Positions 9,409-18,502 of a DNA stretch of 64,000 nt are shown here, piece by piece (position 1 is the stretch's first letter; each line of letters opens with the position of its first letter). Below the pieces are notes generated by a model. That model ran no database searches, was not told the DNA's origin, and saw nothing but the letters and a program-made list of their open reading frames with translations. The position numbers and the translations under genes were made by a program. Source of the DNA: Halomonas urumqiensis (GTDB lineage Bacteria; Pseudomonadota; Gammaproteobacteria; Pseudomonadales; Halomonadaceae); assembly GCF_003028575.1 (NCBI RefSeq), contig NZ_PYUD01000002.1, positions 1 through 64,000 on the forward strand. The letters are read 5' to 3'.

Positions 9409-9918
9409 ATGATGCGCCGACGCATAGGTGGCATGGCGCTGGACATCCGGCCGCTGAGCAGCCTGCTGTTGTGTACATGGCTGTTGTGTACATTGCTGCT
9501 GGGCAACCTGCTGCTGGCAAGCAATGCGGCCGCTCAACAGTTCGAACAGGTGGGTGACTACCAGATCCACTACAGCGCGGTGAATACCAGCTTCCTGCCG
9601 GACACCATTGCCCGCGAACACAGCATCCAGCGCAACCAGGCGATGGCGCTGCTCAATGTCAGTGTGCTCGAGGAGCGCGAAGACGGCACGACACGCGCGG
9701 TGCCGGCCAATGTCAACGGCCGTATCAGCAGTCTTGGCGGGGAGGATGGTGAACCGCTGAGCTTTCGCACCCTGCGCAGCGGTGACACGCCCTCGCAGAT
9801 CGCGGTATTTCGCATCAATCAAGACGAGCCCATGCGTTTCGACCTCGAGGTACGTTACGACCGCAATGCCGAGCCAGCGCGCGTCAGCTTCATTCAGCGC
9901 TTCTACATCGAGCGTTGA
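9409..9918 (+). CDS. Periplasmic DUF4426 protein
   Basis: Predicted exported protein of 169 residues. An arginine-rich start, a leucine-rich core and an ASNAAAQQ cleavage-like site indicate a signal peptide; the mature part (YQIHYSAVNTSFLPD onward) matches the DUF4426 family, a compact beta-rich domain of unknown function. It always travels with metX-metW in pseudomonads, yet no role in methionine synthesis is known. The signal peptide coding sequence holds a 15-bp tandem duplication. The stop overlaps the end of the convergent sfsA by 16 bp. Confidence 0.85.
   Translation: MMRRRIGGMALDIRPLSSLLLCTWLLCTLLLGNLLLASNAAAQQFEQVGDYQIHYSAVNTSFLPDTIAREHSIQRNQAMALLNVSVLEEREDGTTRAVPANVNGRISSLGGEDGEPLSFRTLRSGDTPSQIAVFRINQDEPMRFDLEVRYDRNAEPARVSFIQRFYIER
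9466..9495 (+). repeat. 15-bp tandem duplication in a signal peptide
   Basis: CTGTTGTGTACATGG (9466-9480) is followed directly by CTGTTGTGTACATTG (9481-9495), 14 of 15 bases identical. In frame, it repeats the residues LLCT in the hydrophobic core of the DUF4426 signal peptide and looks like a recent slippage event. Confidence 0.8.
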
Positions 9919-10682
9919 GAGAAATCGATCATCTCGCGCTCGAGTGACACCGGCAATGCCTGGTCCAGCTGGATCGTCACCGGTACGCCATTGACCCGCC
10001 TCACCGCGCAGCGATACGCCAGCACCTCCACGCCTTGCCTGGCCACGCGGCGCAGCGTCGCCGCATAGGCGGGGTCGAGGTGTGCGGCAGGCGCCACGGC
10101 GTCGATCGCCTCATGGGCCACGCAGAACAGCAACACGGCACGCTGGCCTTGCGCAGCGAGTTCCGCAAGCACCTCCAGGTGCTTCCGCCCCCGTTCGCTC
10201 ACCGCGTCGGGAAAATAGCCGTGCCCGTCGGGCTCCTTGAGGGTTACCTGCTTGACCTCCACGTAGGCCGGGCCAAGCACCGGGTCATCGAGGCGAAAGT
10301 CGAGCCTTGACGGCGTCTCGCCCGCAGGCTGCTCGACCCTGGCCTCTCGCCTGAGCTCAGCGTAATCGGCAAGCTCCTTCACGCGCCCCTTGCCAAGCGC
10401 CTCCTCGACGATCCGGTTGGCCCGCCCGGTATGCACCGAGGCCATTGCCGTGGTGCCATCCGGCTGGGGCAGCTCGATCAGCTCCCAGGTCCAGGCCAGC
10501 TTGCGTCGCGGGTCGGTACTCGCTGCCAACCACACCCGACATCCCGGTACGTTGACGGCCCGCATCGAACCGGTATTGGGGCAGTGCGCCACCACCTCAC
10601 GGCCATCCTTGAGGCGCACGTCGCTGAGAAAGCGCTTGTAGCGGCGCAGCAGTACGCCGGGCACCAGCTTGGGATAGTCCAC
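9903..10682 (-). CDS. sfsA: DNA/RNA nuclease-like SfsA
   Basis: Named for sugar fermentation stimulation in E. coli; the fold is an OB-like domain joined to a PD-(D/E)XK nuclease-like domain. The 259-residue product has RRYKRFLSDVRL, HCPNTGSM and the nuclease-like DFRLDDP ... YVEVKQVTL with FPDAVSERGRKHLEVL, all diagnostic. Cellular role remains unclear. It lies downstream of the aminotransferase, as in Pseudomonas, and overlaps the convergent DUF4426 gene. Confidence 0.93.
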   Translation of the reverse strand: MDYPKLVPGVLLRRYKRFLSDVRLKDGREVVAHCPNTGSMRAVNVPGCRVWLAASTDPRRKLAWTWELIELPQPDGTTAMASVHTGRANRIVEEALGKGRVKELADYAELRREARVEQPAGETPSRLDFRLDDPVLGPAYVEVKQVTLKEPDGHGYFPDAVSERGRKHLEVLAELAAQGQRAVLLFCVAHEAIDAVAPAAHLDPAYAATLRRVARQGVEVLAYRCAVRRVNGVPVTIQLDQALPVSLEREMIDFSQRSM

Positions 10683-10692
10683 ACGGCGTCTC

Positions 10693-11853
10693 CTACAGGC
10701 GCGCCAGGAAGCGCTCGAGGCGAGCCACGGCCTCCTCGAGGCGAGCGGTGCCGGTGGTGAAGGCGATACGTACGAAGTGCTCGCCCCCTTGCACGGCGAA
10801 ATCGATGCCTGGGGTGATCGCCACGTTCTCCTCCTCCAGCAGGCGCTGGCAGAAAGCCTGGCTATCGTGACTGTAGCGCGAGATGTCCAGCCACAGATAG
10901 AAGGCGCCCTGGGGCGGCAGCGAGGGTGTCAGGCCCAGGCGCGAAAGCCCCTTCAACAGCGCATCACGGCGGCGGTGCAGCGCTTCACGCTGGGCTTCCA
11001 GGATGGCTCGACATTCAGGCGTGAAGGCCGCGAGGGCGGCATGCTGCGCAGGGGTGGAAGCCGCCAGGAAGACATTCTGGGCGAGTCGGGTCAGCGGCTC
11101 CACCGCGGCCTCCGGCGCCAGCAGCCAGCCAAGGCGCCAGCCGGTCATGCCGAAGTATTTCGAAAAACTGTTGACCACGAAAGCATCGGGGCTGATCGAT
11201 GCCACCGAGAGTGGCGCAAGGTCGTAGGACAACCCCTGGTAGATCTCGTCCACGAGCAAGTGGCCACCCCGCGCCGCCACGGCGTCGGCCACCGCGGTCA
11301 GTTGATCGGCATCCAGCATGTGGCCGGTGGGGTTGGAGGGAGTGGCGAGCATCGCCAGACGTGTGCGCTCGCCCCAATGGCGCTCGATAAGCCTGGCATC
11401 GAGCTGCCAGCCGCTTTCCTCGCTCACCGGCACGACATCGACCTCGGCACCGGCCAGCGCCATGAAATGGCGATTGCAGGGGTAGTTCGGGTCGGCCATC
11501 AACACCCGATCGCCGGGCCCCGCCAGCAGTTGGCTGGCCAGCAACAGCGCCCCGGATGCCCCCGGGGTGACCAGCACGCGGCGTGGATCGACCTCGGCAC
11601 CGAAGTGCTCGGCATAGTGGGCGGCGATCGCCTCCCGCAGCGCTGGCAGCCCGGCGGCTGGCGTATAGCGGGTATGGCCCGCGGCCAGCGCCGCTTGCCC
11701 GGCGGCCACTACTGGCTCGGGGGTTGGGAAGTCCGGTTCACCCACTTCCAGGTGGATGACATCGAAGCCCGCGGCTTCTCGCGCCTGAGCGGCTTCCAGC
11801 AAGGTCATCACGCGAAAGGGCGCGATACGCTCGATACGCGGGTTCCACGTCAT
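10693..11853 (-). CDS. PLP-dependent class I aminotransferase
   Basis: Fold-type I aminotransferase of 386 residues. Visible: the EVGEPDFPTPEPV substrate region, SNPTG, DEIYQGL and the PLP lysine in VNSFSKYFGMTGWRLGW. The amino acid substrate cannot be assigned from sequence; relatives are annotated as aspartate/alanine-type. I chose ATG 11853 with AGAGGAG just upstream over a longer frame. Its place between sfsA and dksA matches pseudomonads. Confidence 0.9.
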   Translation of the reverse strand: MTWNPRIERIAPFRVMTLLEAAQAREAAGFDVIHLEVGEPDFPTPEPVVAAGQAALAAGHTRYTPAAGLPALREAIAAHYAEHFGAEVDPRRVLVTPGASGALLLASQLLAGPGDRVLMADPNYPCNRHFMALAGAEVDVVPVSEESGWQLDARLIERHWGERTRLAMLATPSNPTGHMLDADQLTAVADAVAARGGHLLVDEIYQGLSYDLAPLSVASISPDAFVVNSFSKYFGMTGWRLGWLLAPEAAVEPLTRLAQNVFLAASTPAQHAALAAFTPECRAILEAQREALHRRRDALLKGLSRLGLTPSLPPQGAFYLWLDISRYSHDSQAFCQRLLEEENVAITPGIDFAVQGGEHFVRIAFTTGTARLEEAVARLERFLARL

Positions 11854-12072
11854 GGCGGACTCCTCTAAACACTGGCGAGGCGGGGATGCTTTGCCCGCTG
11901 CGATGTCAAACAATCAGATGAAAAGATGCGTGACGAAGGTAAACAGTGTAACGATTGTGCGAGCCTTGGCGAGCCTTTCGCCAGGCCAACCGACTCACTC
12001 GGACCGACGCCAGGGTTGCGAAGCAAAGGGTGGAGGGATGAGCGGGCGGATTGGCGGCGAGATTGGCAGGCG

Positions 12073-12121
12073 GATTTTCAAAGAGATCGACAGGTGGATT
12101 TTCAAAGACGATTTTCAAAGA
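12073..12121 (+). repeat. Three GATTTTCAAAGA repeats upstream of dksA
   Basis: GATTTTCAAAGA occurs exactly at 12073-12084, 12097-12108 and 12110-12121. They lie in the 376-bp gap (11854-12229) between the divergent aminotransferase and dksA, 109-157 bp before the dksA ATG. They could be operator repeats or a slippage product. The rest of the gap shows no gene. Confidence 0.75.
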
Positions 12122-12229
12122 CAGTTGCAAAGTCCGCTTTTTTCAGCTAAACAAGCATCCCTTTGGCGTGAGATACCTTGCAGCGCGTCGGGTATTGATC
12201 AGTAGTCACTAAAGTAATGAGGCAGTTCC

Positions 12230-12667
12230 ATGCCAGTAGCCGACAAGAAAGCGGAAGCGCCCAAGAAATTCACCCCCTACGAGCCGGCGGCGGGTGAGGA
12301 GTACATGAACGAGAAGCAGTTGGAGCACTTCCGACAGATTCTGCTCGGCTGGAAGCAGGAACTGATGGAAGAGGTGGATCGCACCGTGCGCCATCTGCAG
12401 GAGGAGGCGAACAACTACGCCGACCCAGCCGATCGTGCCACGCAGGAGGAGGGATTCAGCCTCGAACTGCGTACCCGCGACCGTGAGCGCAAGCTGCTCA
12501 AGAAGATCAACGAGACGCTCGAGAAGATCGACGAGGATGACTATGGCTTCTGTGAGGCCTGCGGTGTCGAGATTGGCATCCGCCGCCTGGAAGCCCGCCC
12601 CACGGCCACCTTATGCGTCGACTGCAAGACCCTTGCCGAGCTCAAGGAAAAGCAGTTGGGCGGTTGA
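12230..12667 (+). CDS. dksA: RNA polymerase-binding transcription factor DksA
   Basis: Enters the RNA polymerase secondary channel and, with ppGpp, adjusts rRNA and amino-acid promoters. The 145-residue protein has the coiled-coil tip motif YADPADRATQEE, and a zinc ribbon with four cysteines (CEACG ... CVDCK), so it is the classic zinc-type. The MPVADKKAEAPKKFTPYEP start matches family members. A strong hairpin follows the stop, then gluQ. Confidence 0.96.
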   Translation: MPVADKKAEAPKKFTPYEPAAGEEYMNEKQLEHFRQILLGWKQELMEEVDRTVRHLQEEANNYADPADRATQEEGFSLELRTRDRERKLLKKINETLEKIDEDDYGFCEACGVEIGIRRLEARPTATLCVDCKTLAELKEKQLGG

Positions 12668-12726
12668 GCCAGGCATGTCGATCGTGCGATCCACCCCGAC
12701 GAGATCGACAGGGGTGCCGACGGTTT

Positions 12727-12755
12727 GCAACGGGCACCCTCGGGTGCCCGTTTGC
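12727..12755 (+). terminator. dksA intrinsic terminator
   Basis: GCAACGGGCACC pairs with GGTGCCCGTTTGC in a near-perfect GC-rich stem with a small loop, about 60 bp after the dksA stop. The U-tract is short (TTT within the stem end). It overlaps a possible TTG start of gluQ, which supports the later GTG start for that gene. Confidence 0.65.
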
Positions 12756-12784
12756 ATATCCGGCGTGATGCCCGGGAGACGCGC

Positions 12785-13672
12785 GTGACGCACTACCGCG
12801 GACGTTTCGCACCGACGCCCTCCGGGCCGCTGCATTTCGGCTCGCTGGTCGCGGCGTTGGCAAGCTACCTGGACGCACGAAGCGCACGCGGGGAATGGCT
12901 GCTGCGCATCGAGGATATCGATCCCCCGCGCTGCCCACCCGGCGCCGCCGATACCATCCTCGCCCAGCTCGAGGCCTTCGGGCTGCACTGGAATGGCGAG
13001 GTCCGCTGGCAACACCGCCGCGATGCCGCCTACGGCGAGGCACTCGAGCAGCTGGCCGGGCAGGGCCTTGCCTACCCATGCAGTTGCTCTCGCAAGCAGT
13101 GGCGCGAGCATGCCATCTACCCTGGATGGTGCCGCAATGGCGTACGCGAACCCGGCAAGCCGGTGGCCTGGCGACTGCGCAGCGACCTCGGCCTACGCCC
13201 TGTGGCATGGCGAGATCGCCTGTTCGGTCAGCAGCGCTTCGACCCCGCCGAGCTCGGTGACGTGGTCCTCAAGCGCAAGGATGGCCTCTGGGCCTACCAG
13301 CTCGCCGTGGTCGTCGATGATGCCGACCAGCAAATCACCGATGTGGTGCGCGGTTTCGACCTGCTCGACAACACCCCCTGGCAGCGTCAGTTGCAGCACG
13401 CCCTGGCGCTGCCGGTGCCGCGTTACCTGCATCTGCCGCTGATCATGGGTGAAGACGGCCAGAAACTCTCCAAGCAGAACCTTGCCCCCGCCCTGCCGGT
13501 CGAGGACGATGAGGTGCGTCCGCTGCTGCATCACGCGTTGACCGCCCTCGACCAGGCACCTCCGCAAGCACTGGCCGATGCCCCGGTGTCCGAGCAACTC
13601 GACTGGGCGATAGCCGCCTGGCGTGCAGACTCGCTGCGCCCGGTGCCATACGGTGTGGTCGAGCGTCACTGA
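12785..13672 (+). CDS. gluQ: Glutamyl-Q tRNA(Asp) synthetase
   Basis: Paralogue of glutamyl-tRNA synthetase lacking the anticodon domain; it attaches glutamate to queuosine at the wobble base of tRNA-Asp. The 295-residue product has the HIGH-type motif PTPSGPLHFGSL, the zinc-binding YPCSCSRKQWRE region, and KLSKQN in place of KMSKS. Start chosen at GTG 12785, just after GGGAG, because the upstream frame runs through the dksA terminator. The dksA-gluQ pair is conserved in gammaproteobacteria. Confidence 0.93.
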   Translation: MTHYRGRFAPTPSGPLHFGSLVAALASYLDARSARGEWLLRIEDIDPPRCPPGAADTILAQLEAFGLHWNGEVRWQHRRDAAYGEALEQLAGQGLAYPCSCSRKQWREHAIYPGWCRNGVREPGKPVAWRLRSDLGLRPVAWRDRLFGQQRFDPAELGDVVLKRKDGLWAYQLAVVVDDADQQITDVVRGFDLLDNTPWQRQLQHALALPVPRYLHLPLIMGEDGQKLSKQNLAPALPVEDDEVRPLLHHALTALDQAPPQALADAPVSEQLDWAIAAWRADSLRPVPYGVVERH

Positions 13673-13682
13673 GGAGTTCTCC

Positions 13683-13859
13683 ATGTACGTCTATCGCATC
13701 ATGCTGTTCCTGGTGCTGGGCGGCTACCTGCTTTCGCCGCTGCTGATGAGTGGCTGGGCGACTCCTGGGGTGGCCTGGTACCGCCCCTTCCTGATCTGGG
13801 GCGTACTGATCGCCTTGACGCTATGGCTGGAACAGAAGAGGAAGCTCGATGAACGCTAG
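13683..13859 (+). CDS. cbrX: Small membrane protein overlapping cbrA (CbrX-like)
   Basis: A 58-residue protein with two hydrophobic helices (MLFLVLGGYLLSPLLMSG and FLIWGVLIALTLWL) and a basic tail. It is preceded by GAGGAGTT and overlaps the cbrA start by 11 bp, implying translational coupling. A small gene at this spot, between gluQ and cbrA, is called cbrX in Pseudomonas putida as I recall, and is co-transcribed with cbrA. The symbol is given on position and character, not on a sequence comparison I could run. Function unknown, possibly modulation of CbrA. Confidence 0.75.
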   Translation: MYVYRIMLFLVLGGYLLSPLLMSGWATPGVAWYRPFLIWGVLIALTLWLEQKRKLDER

Positions 13860-16809
13860 CCTCGCCGGCATGTTCGTCCTCGGTACCGGCTATCTGCTGG
13901 TGCTGTTCCTGTGCGCCATGGCGGTGGATCGCGGTTGGGTACCGGTTCGCATCATCCGTCACCCAGCCGTGTACACCTTGGCGCTCGGTGTCTACGCCAG
14001 CGCCTGGGCGATCTATGGCAGCCTTGAGCTTGCCTCCACCTCCGGCTATGGCTATCTGGCCTACTACCTCGGGGTCGCAGGCGCCTTCCTGCTGGCGCCG
14101 GTACTGCTGGTACCGATCCAGCGCATGACCCGCACCTACCAGTTGGCGTCACTCTCCGACCTGTTTGCCTTTCGCTTTCGCTCACGCTGGGTCGGCACCC
14201 TGATCACCGTGATCAGCCTGCTGGCGGTTCTGCCTCTGCTGGCCCTTCAAGTCCAAACCCTGGGAGATGCGATCTTCCTGATGACCGGCGCCGCCTCACC
14301 CGCCCTGCTGGCGTTGGCCTTCTGCATGATGATCGCGCTGTTCGCCATGTTATTCGGGGCGCGCGAAAGCCGCCTTCACGACCGCCATGACAGCCTGCTG
14401 GCCGTGATCGCACTGTCGTCACTGGTCAAGCTCGGCGCCATGCTGGCATTGGCCGGTATCGCGCTGTTCGGCGTCTTCAATGGTCCGGCCGACCTGCAAG
14501 GCTGGCTGGATGGCCCCGGCCAGGCCTACCAAGCTGGCGTGCTGCAACCCGACCCCGCTCACTGGCGTACCCTGCTGCTGCTGTTCTTCGCCGCCGCCCT
14601 GCTGATGCCACACATCTTCCATATCACCTTCGCCGAGACGCTATCGCGTCACACCTTGCTTCAGGCCAGCTGGGCACTGCCCCTGTTTCTGCTGCTGATG
14701 GCCATTCCGGTGCCGCTGATCCTGTGGGCCGGCCAACGCCTGGGCAGCGACCAACTTATCGGGGCCGCCTACCTGGCGTTTGGCCTCTCCAACTCTCCCT
14801 GGGTCCAGGCACTTGCCTTCATTGCCGGGCTTGCCGCCGCCAGTGCCACCATGATGCTGATCGCCCTGGCGCTGTCGGGCATGATCCTCAACCACGTGCT
14901 GCTGGTGGCCCATCCGCCGGACGCCCGGCAGAATCTCTACCGCTGGCTTTTGTGGCTGCGTCGCGCGCTGATCGCCGCGGTGATCCTGGGAGGATGGCTT
15001 TTCTATCGCATCGTCGGCGTCCACCACGACTTGACCACCCTGGCGCTGGCGGCCTTCGTCGGCATGGCCCAGTGCCTGCCCGGGCTGCTGGCCCTGCTCT
15101 ACTGGCCTGGCGCCAACCGCAAGGGCATGGTCTCGGGCCTGGTAGTGGGCATCCTGATATGGCTTGCCGGCCTGTGGGTGCCGCTGCTCACCGGCCTGCC
15201 GCCGCTGGTCGTCATTCCGCCAGGGCTTGAAATCCTGATCGGCGAACCTGACTGGTACATCGTCACCCTGGTATCGATGGCCGCCAATATCCTGGTGCTG
15301 ATCGTGGTGTCACTTGCCAGCCATACCTCGGAAGGCGAACGCGCCGCCGCCGAGGCCTGCTCCGTGGATGCGGTGATCCGACCCCAGCGCCTGCCGCTGG
15401 CCGCCGCCACTGGTGAAGACTTCAAGCAACACCTTGGCCGCGCACTTGGCGAGGATGTCGCCAGCCGCGAGGTCGAGCGCGCCCTGGATGACCTCGGCCT
15501 GTCACCGCTGGATAGCCGCCCGTACGCGCTGCGCCGCCTGCGCGACCGCCTGCAGGCCAACCTGTCAGGGCTGATGGGCCCGTCGGTGGCACAGGACATC
15601 GTCGACCGCTACCTGCCCTATCAACAGGGAGGCGGCGGCGCCACCGAGGACATCCACTTCGTCGAGAGCCGCCTGGAAGCCTACCGCTCAAGACTGACCG
15701 GGCTTGCCCGCGAACTCGACGGCCTGCGCCGTTACCACCGCCGGACCCTGACCCGCCTGCCGGTCGGCCTGTGCGCCTTCGGCGAAGATGGCGAGCTATT
15801 GATGTGGAACGATGCATTGACCGCCCTGACCGGGATACCAGGCGAGAGCGTGATCGGGTCACGACGCGACAGCCTTCCCCCCCCCTGGGGCGAGCTGCTC
15901 GGTCGAATCCTGGCCGAGCCGCGCAGTCACCTCTACAAGCAACCGGTCGATCTCGACGGCGCTCAACGCTACCTGACGCTGCACAAGGCCGAGCTCGAGG
16001 CCAGCAACGACGAGCTGGGCGGCAAGGTGATCCTGATCGAGGACCATAGCGAGATGAAGTGGCTGGAAGACGAGCTGGTGCATGCCGCACGACTCGCTTC
16101 GATCGGCCAACTGGCGGCTGGCGTGGCCCACGAGATCGGCAACCCGATCACCGGTATCTCGTCGCTGGCGCAGAACCTGCGTTACGACACCGATGATCCC
16201 CAGCTACTGGAAACCGCCGACCAGATCCAGCAACTCACCGATCGGGTGTCGCGGATCGTTTCATCGCTGGTGGGGTTCGCCCACGGCGGGCGACACGTTA
16301 CCGGCCAGGCGTTCACGCCGGTGGCCATGGCCCAGGTCACCGATGACGCCCTGCACTTGATCCACCTCGCCCGCTCGGGGGAGGATGTCAGCTACGCCAA
16401 TCGCTGTGACCCGAGCCTGATGGTCGAGGGCGACGCCCAGCGGTTGCTGCAGGTGATGGTCAACCTGCTCAGCAACGCGCGTGATGCCAGCGAACCCGGT
16501 GACCAGGTGGTCATTGCTACCGCGGCACAGGACAACGGGCTGCTGGTTACGGTGACCGATGAAGGCCAGGGAATCGACGAACGGGTCCGTGACCACCTCT
16601 TCGAGCCTTTCACCACGACCAAACCACCAGGCGAGGGGACAGGCCTTGGCCTGCCTCTGGTCTACAGCATCGTTGCCGAGCACGGTGGGCGCATCGAGAT
16701 CGACTCACCGCCAGCCGATCAGCCACGCGGCACCCGGATCAGCCTCTGGCTGCCCCTCAACCGACAGCAGGAGGGTGAACGACCCGATGAGCCGGATCCT
16801 GATCGTTGA
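13849..16809 (+). CDS. cbrA: Sensor histidine kinase CbrA with transporter-like N-terminus
   Basis: Membrane kinase of the CbrA/CbrB system controlling carbon/nitrogen source use. In 986 residues: an SSS/SLC5-type transporter-like module of about 13 helices (roughly 1-490), a STAC-like linker (about 520-590), a PAS domain ([18 protein letters not shown]), a HisKA domain with phospho-acceptor His761 in [11 protein letters not shown], and an ATPase domain with [17 protein letters not shown] and [10 protein letters not shown]. Histidine transport has been shown for Pseudomonas CrbA; here it is inferred. The 3' end overlaps cbrB by 23 bp. Confidence 0.95.
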   Translation: MNASLAGMFVLGTGYLLVLFLCAMAVDRGWVPVRIIRHPAVYTLALGVYASAWAIYGSLELASTSGYGYLAYYLGVAGAFLLAPVLLVPIQRMTRTYQLASLSDLFAFRFRSRWVGTLITVISLLAVLPLLALQVQTLGDAIFLMTGAASPALLALAFCMMIALFAMLFGARESRLHDRHDSLLAVIALSSLVKLGAMLALAGIALFGVFNGPADLQGWLDGPGQAYQAGVLQPDPAHWRTLLLLFFAAALLMPHIFHITFAETLSRHTLLQASWALPLFLLLMAIPVPLILWAGQRLGSDQLIGAAYLAFGLSNSPWVQALAFIAGLAAASATMMLIALALSGMILNHVLLVAHPPDARQNLYRWLLWLRRALIAAVILGGWLFYRIVGVHHDLTTLALAAFVGMAQCLPGLLALLYWPGANRKGMVSGLVVGILIWLAGLWVPLLTGLPPLVVIPPGLEILIGEPDWYIVTLVSMAANILVLIVVSLASHTSEGERAAAEACSVDAVIRPQRLPLAAATGEDFKQHLGRALGEDVASREVERALDDLGLSPLDSRPYALRRLRDRLQANLSGLMGPSVAQDIVDRYLPYQQGGGGATEDIHFVESRLEAYRSRLTGLARELDGLRRYHRRTLTRLPVGLCAFGEDGELLMWNDALTALTGIPGESVIGSRRDSLPPPWGELLGRILAEPRSHLYKQPVDLDGAQRYLTLHKAELEASNDELGGKVILIEDHSEMKWLEDELVHAARLASIGQLAAGVAHEIGNPITGISSLAQNLRYDTDDPQLLETADQIQQLTDRVSRIVSSLVGFAHGGRHVTGQAFTPVAMAQVTDDALHLIHLARSGEDVSYANRCDPSLMVEGDAQRLLQVMVNLLSNARDASEPGDQVVIATAAQDNGLLVTVTDEGQGIDERVRDHLFEPFTTTKPPGEGTGLGLPLVYSIVAEHGGRIEIDSPPADQPRGTRISLWLPLNRQQEGERPDEPDPDR

Positions 16810-18202
16810 AGACGAAGCCATCATTCGCAGCGCCCTGCGCCGGCTGCTGGAGCGCCATGACTACCACGTCAGCGAAGCTGGCTCGGTAGCCGAGGCGCTC
16901 GCGCAAGACCCCCAGCGTTTCGACCTGGTCATCAGCGACCTGCGCTTGCCTGGCGATCCGGGCACCGAGCTGATCGGGCATGCCGCCCCGGTTCCGGTGC
17001 TGATCATGACCAGCTACGCCAGCATGCGCTCGGCGGTCGAGGCCTTGAAACTCGGCGCGGTGGACTATGTCGCCAAGCCCTTCGACCACGATGAACTGCT
17101 CGAGACCGTCTCGCGCGTACTGCATCAGCAAGCCGTGCACAGTGCCGAACCACCCGACATCACCGAGCCCGGTGGCAAGGCCCAGCCAATGATCGGCAAT
17201 TGCACGGCCATGCAGCTGGTCTACACGCGCATTCGCAAGACCGCACCCGCTGATGTCACCGTGTTGATCCAGGGCGAATCGGGCACCGGCAAGGAACTCG
17301 TGGCCCGCGCTATCCACCAGCAGAGCAAGCGGGACCGCGCGCCATTGATCTGTGTGAACTGTGCAGCCATTCCCGAGACCTTGATCGAATCGGAACTGTT
17401 CGGTCACGAGAAGGGCGCCTTCACCGGCGCAAGCTCTGCACGCACCGGCCTCGTTGAAGCCGCCGATGGCGGTACTCTGTTTCTCGATGAGATCGGCGAA
17501 TTGCCGCTGGACGCCCAAGCGCGATTGCTGCGGGTGCTGCAGGAGGGTGAGATTCGCAAGATCGGCTCGGTGGAAACCCGCCACGTCGACGTGCGGTTGA
17601 TCGCCGCCACCCATCGTGACCTTCGTGCCCTGTCTAAGACGGGCGAGTTCCGGCTCGATCTCTATTACCGGCTCAACGTGATGCAGATCGACCTGCCGCC
17701 GCTGCGTGACCGCGACGAGGACGTACTGACCATCGCCGATGCCTTGCTGGAGAAGGCCTGCACCCGTCACGACCGCGACGGGTTGCGTCTTTCCCGCGCG
17801 GCACGGCGCGAGATACGCGACTACCCCTGGCCCGGCAATGTCAGAGAGCTGGAGAATGCCCTGGAACGTGGGGTGATCCTGGCCGAGGGCCACCTGATCC
17901 ACCCCGATGACCTGGGTCTGGCGCCGCTCACCACCCGCCCCTCCTCACCAACGCCGACATCGGGCAGTGGCCACCAGGCAAGCGCCACCGGTGGCATGGC
18001 CAGCGGCGAAGAGGGCACGGAGAGCAGCGAGGAAGACCTGTCGCTGGAAGACTACTTCCAGCATTTCGTGCTGGAGCACCAGGATCAAATGAGTGAAACA
18101 GAGCTGGCACACAAGCTTGGCATCAGCCGCAAGTCACTGTGGGAGCGCCGCCAGCGCCTCGGCATACCGCGCAAGAAGAGCCCGCGCCGCCGTACCGGCT
18201 GA
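16787..18202 (+). CDS. cbrB: Sigma-54-dependent response regulator CbrB
   Basis: NtrC-family activator of 471 residues. Receiver domain with phospho-acceptor Asp51 (ISDLRLPG), AAA+ domain with Walker A GESGTGKE, the sigma-54 contact loop GAFTGA and Walker B FLDEIGE, and a C-terminal Fis-type helix-turn-helix ([20 protein letters not shown]). Start ATG 16787 follows CAGGAGGG inside the cbrA end. In Pseudomonas, CbrB activates crcZ from sigma-54 promoters; a matching promoter and RNA lie directly downstream here. Confidence 0.96.
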   Translation: MSRILIVEDEAIIRSALRRLLERHDYHVSEAGSVAEALAQDPQRFDLVISDLRLPGDPGTELIGHAAPVPVLIMTSYASMRSAVEALKLGAVDYVAKPFDHDELLETVSRVLHQQAVHSAEPPDITEPGGKAQPMIGNCTAMQLVYTRIRKTAPADVTVLIQGESGTGKELVARAIHQQSKRDRAPLICVNCAAIPETLIESELFGHEKGAFTGASSARTGLVEAADGGTLFLDEIGELPLDAQARLLRVLQEGEIRKIGSVETRHVDVRLIAATHRDLRALSKTGEFRLDLYYRLNVMQIDLPPLRDRDEDVLTIADALLEKACTRHDRDGLRLSRAARREIRDYPWPGNVRELENALERGVILAEGHLIHPDDLGLAPLTTRPSSPTPTSGSGHQASATGGMASGEEGTESSEEDLSLEDYFQHFVLEHQDQMSETELAHKLGISRKSLWERRQRLGIPRKKSPRRRTG

Positions 18203-18207
18203 ACTGT

Positions 18208-18249
18208 CCACAGAAACCCAGCCACAGAAACCCAGCCACAGAGATCCAG
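18208..18249 (+). repeat. 14-bp tandem repeat, three copies
   Basis: CCACAGAAACCCAG at 18208-18221 and 18222-18235 is identical, and CCACAGAGATCCAG at 18236-18249 differs at two positions. It starts six bases after the cbrB stop. No hairpin-with-U-tract terminator is visible for cbrB, so read-through towards the downstream RNA gene is possible. Confidence 0.8.
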
Positions 18250-18351
18250 TCACCGAGACACCTCCGACGTCCATGCGACCATGGTGCAAGACGCGTATCA
18301 GAACCCGTTACACCTCTCACCCAGGCCATGGCGGCCACAGTTTGCCCCATT

Positions 18352-18402
18352 TGTTACCGTCCCACACAGCCCACGCCCCACATCGGTGCCATGGCGGTAA
18401 CA
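18352..18402 (+). promoter_or_regulatory. Inverted TGTTACCG/CGGTAACA pair, candidate CbrB upstream site
   Basis: TGTTACCG (18352-18359) and its exact inverse CGGTAACA (18395-18402) flank 35 bp. They lie 75-125 bp upstream of the sigma-54 promoter, the usual enhancer distance. Another half-site-like CGTTAC is at 18306-18311. I recall TGTTAC/GTAACA half-sites as those reported for CbrB in Pseudomonas. An AT-rich stretch (about 18434-18474) between these sites and the promoter could provide a bend, for instance through IHF. Confidence 0.6.
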
Positions 18403-18476
18403 CTCACAGGCTCAGATGCCGACCTCGACCATCAAGAAAAATATAATTCATTGAAATTTATACATAAAAAACCAAC

Positions 18477-18492
18477 TGGCACGGGGTTCGCT
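18477..18492 (+). promoter_or_regulatory. Sigma-54 promoter of the CrcZ-like RNA
   Basis: TGGCACGGGGTTCGCT matches the -24/-12 consensus TGGCACGNNNNTTGCT at all defined positions but one (TCGC for TTGC). The GG (18478-18479) and GC (18490-18491) dinucleotides are exactly 10 bp apart as sigma-54 requires. It directly follows the gene for a sigma-54 activator, CbrB. Transcription should begin near 18503. Confidence 0.85.
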
Positions 18493-18502
18493 ACCTTTAT
18501 GG

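Noticed and set aside
12725..12784. TTG start extending gluQ by 20 residues
   Set aside because: The codons lie in the dksA terminator hairpin and the extension has no family match; GTG 12785 follows GGGAG.
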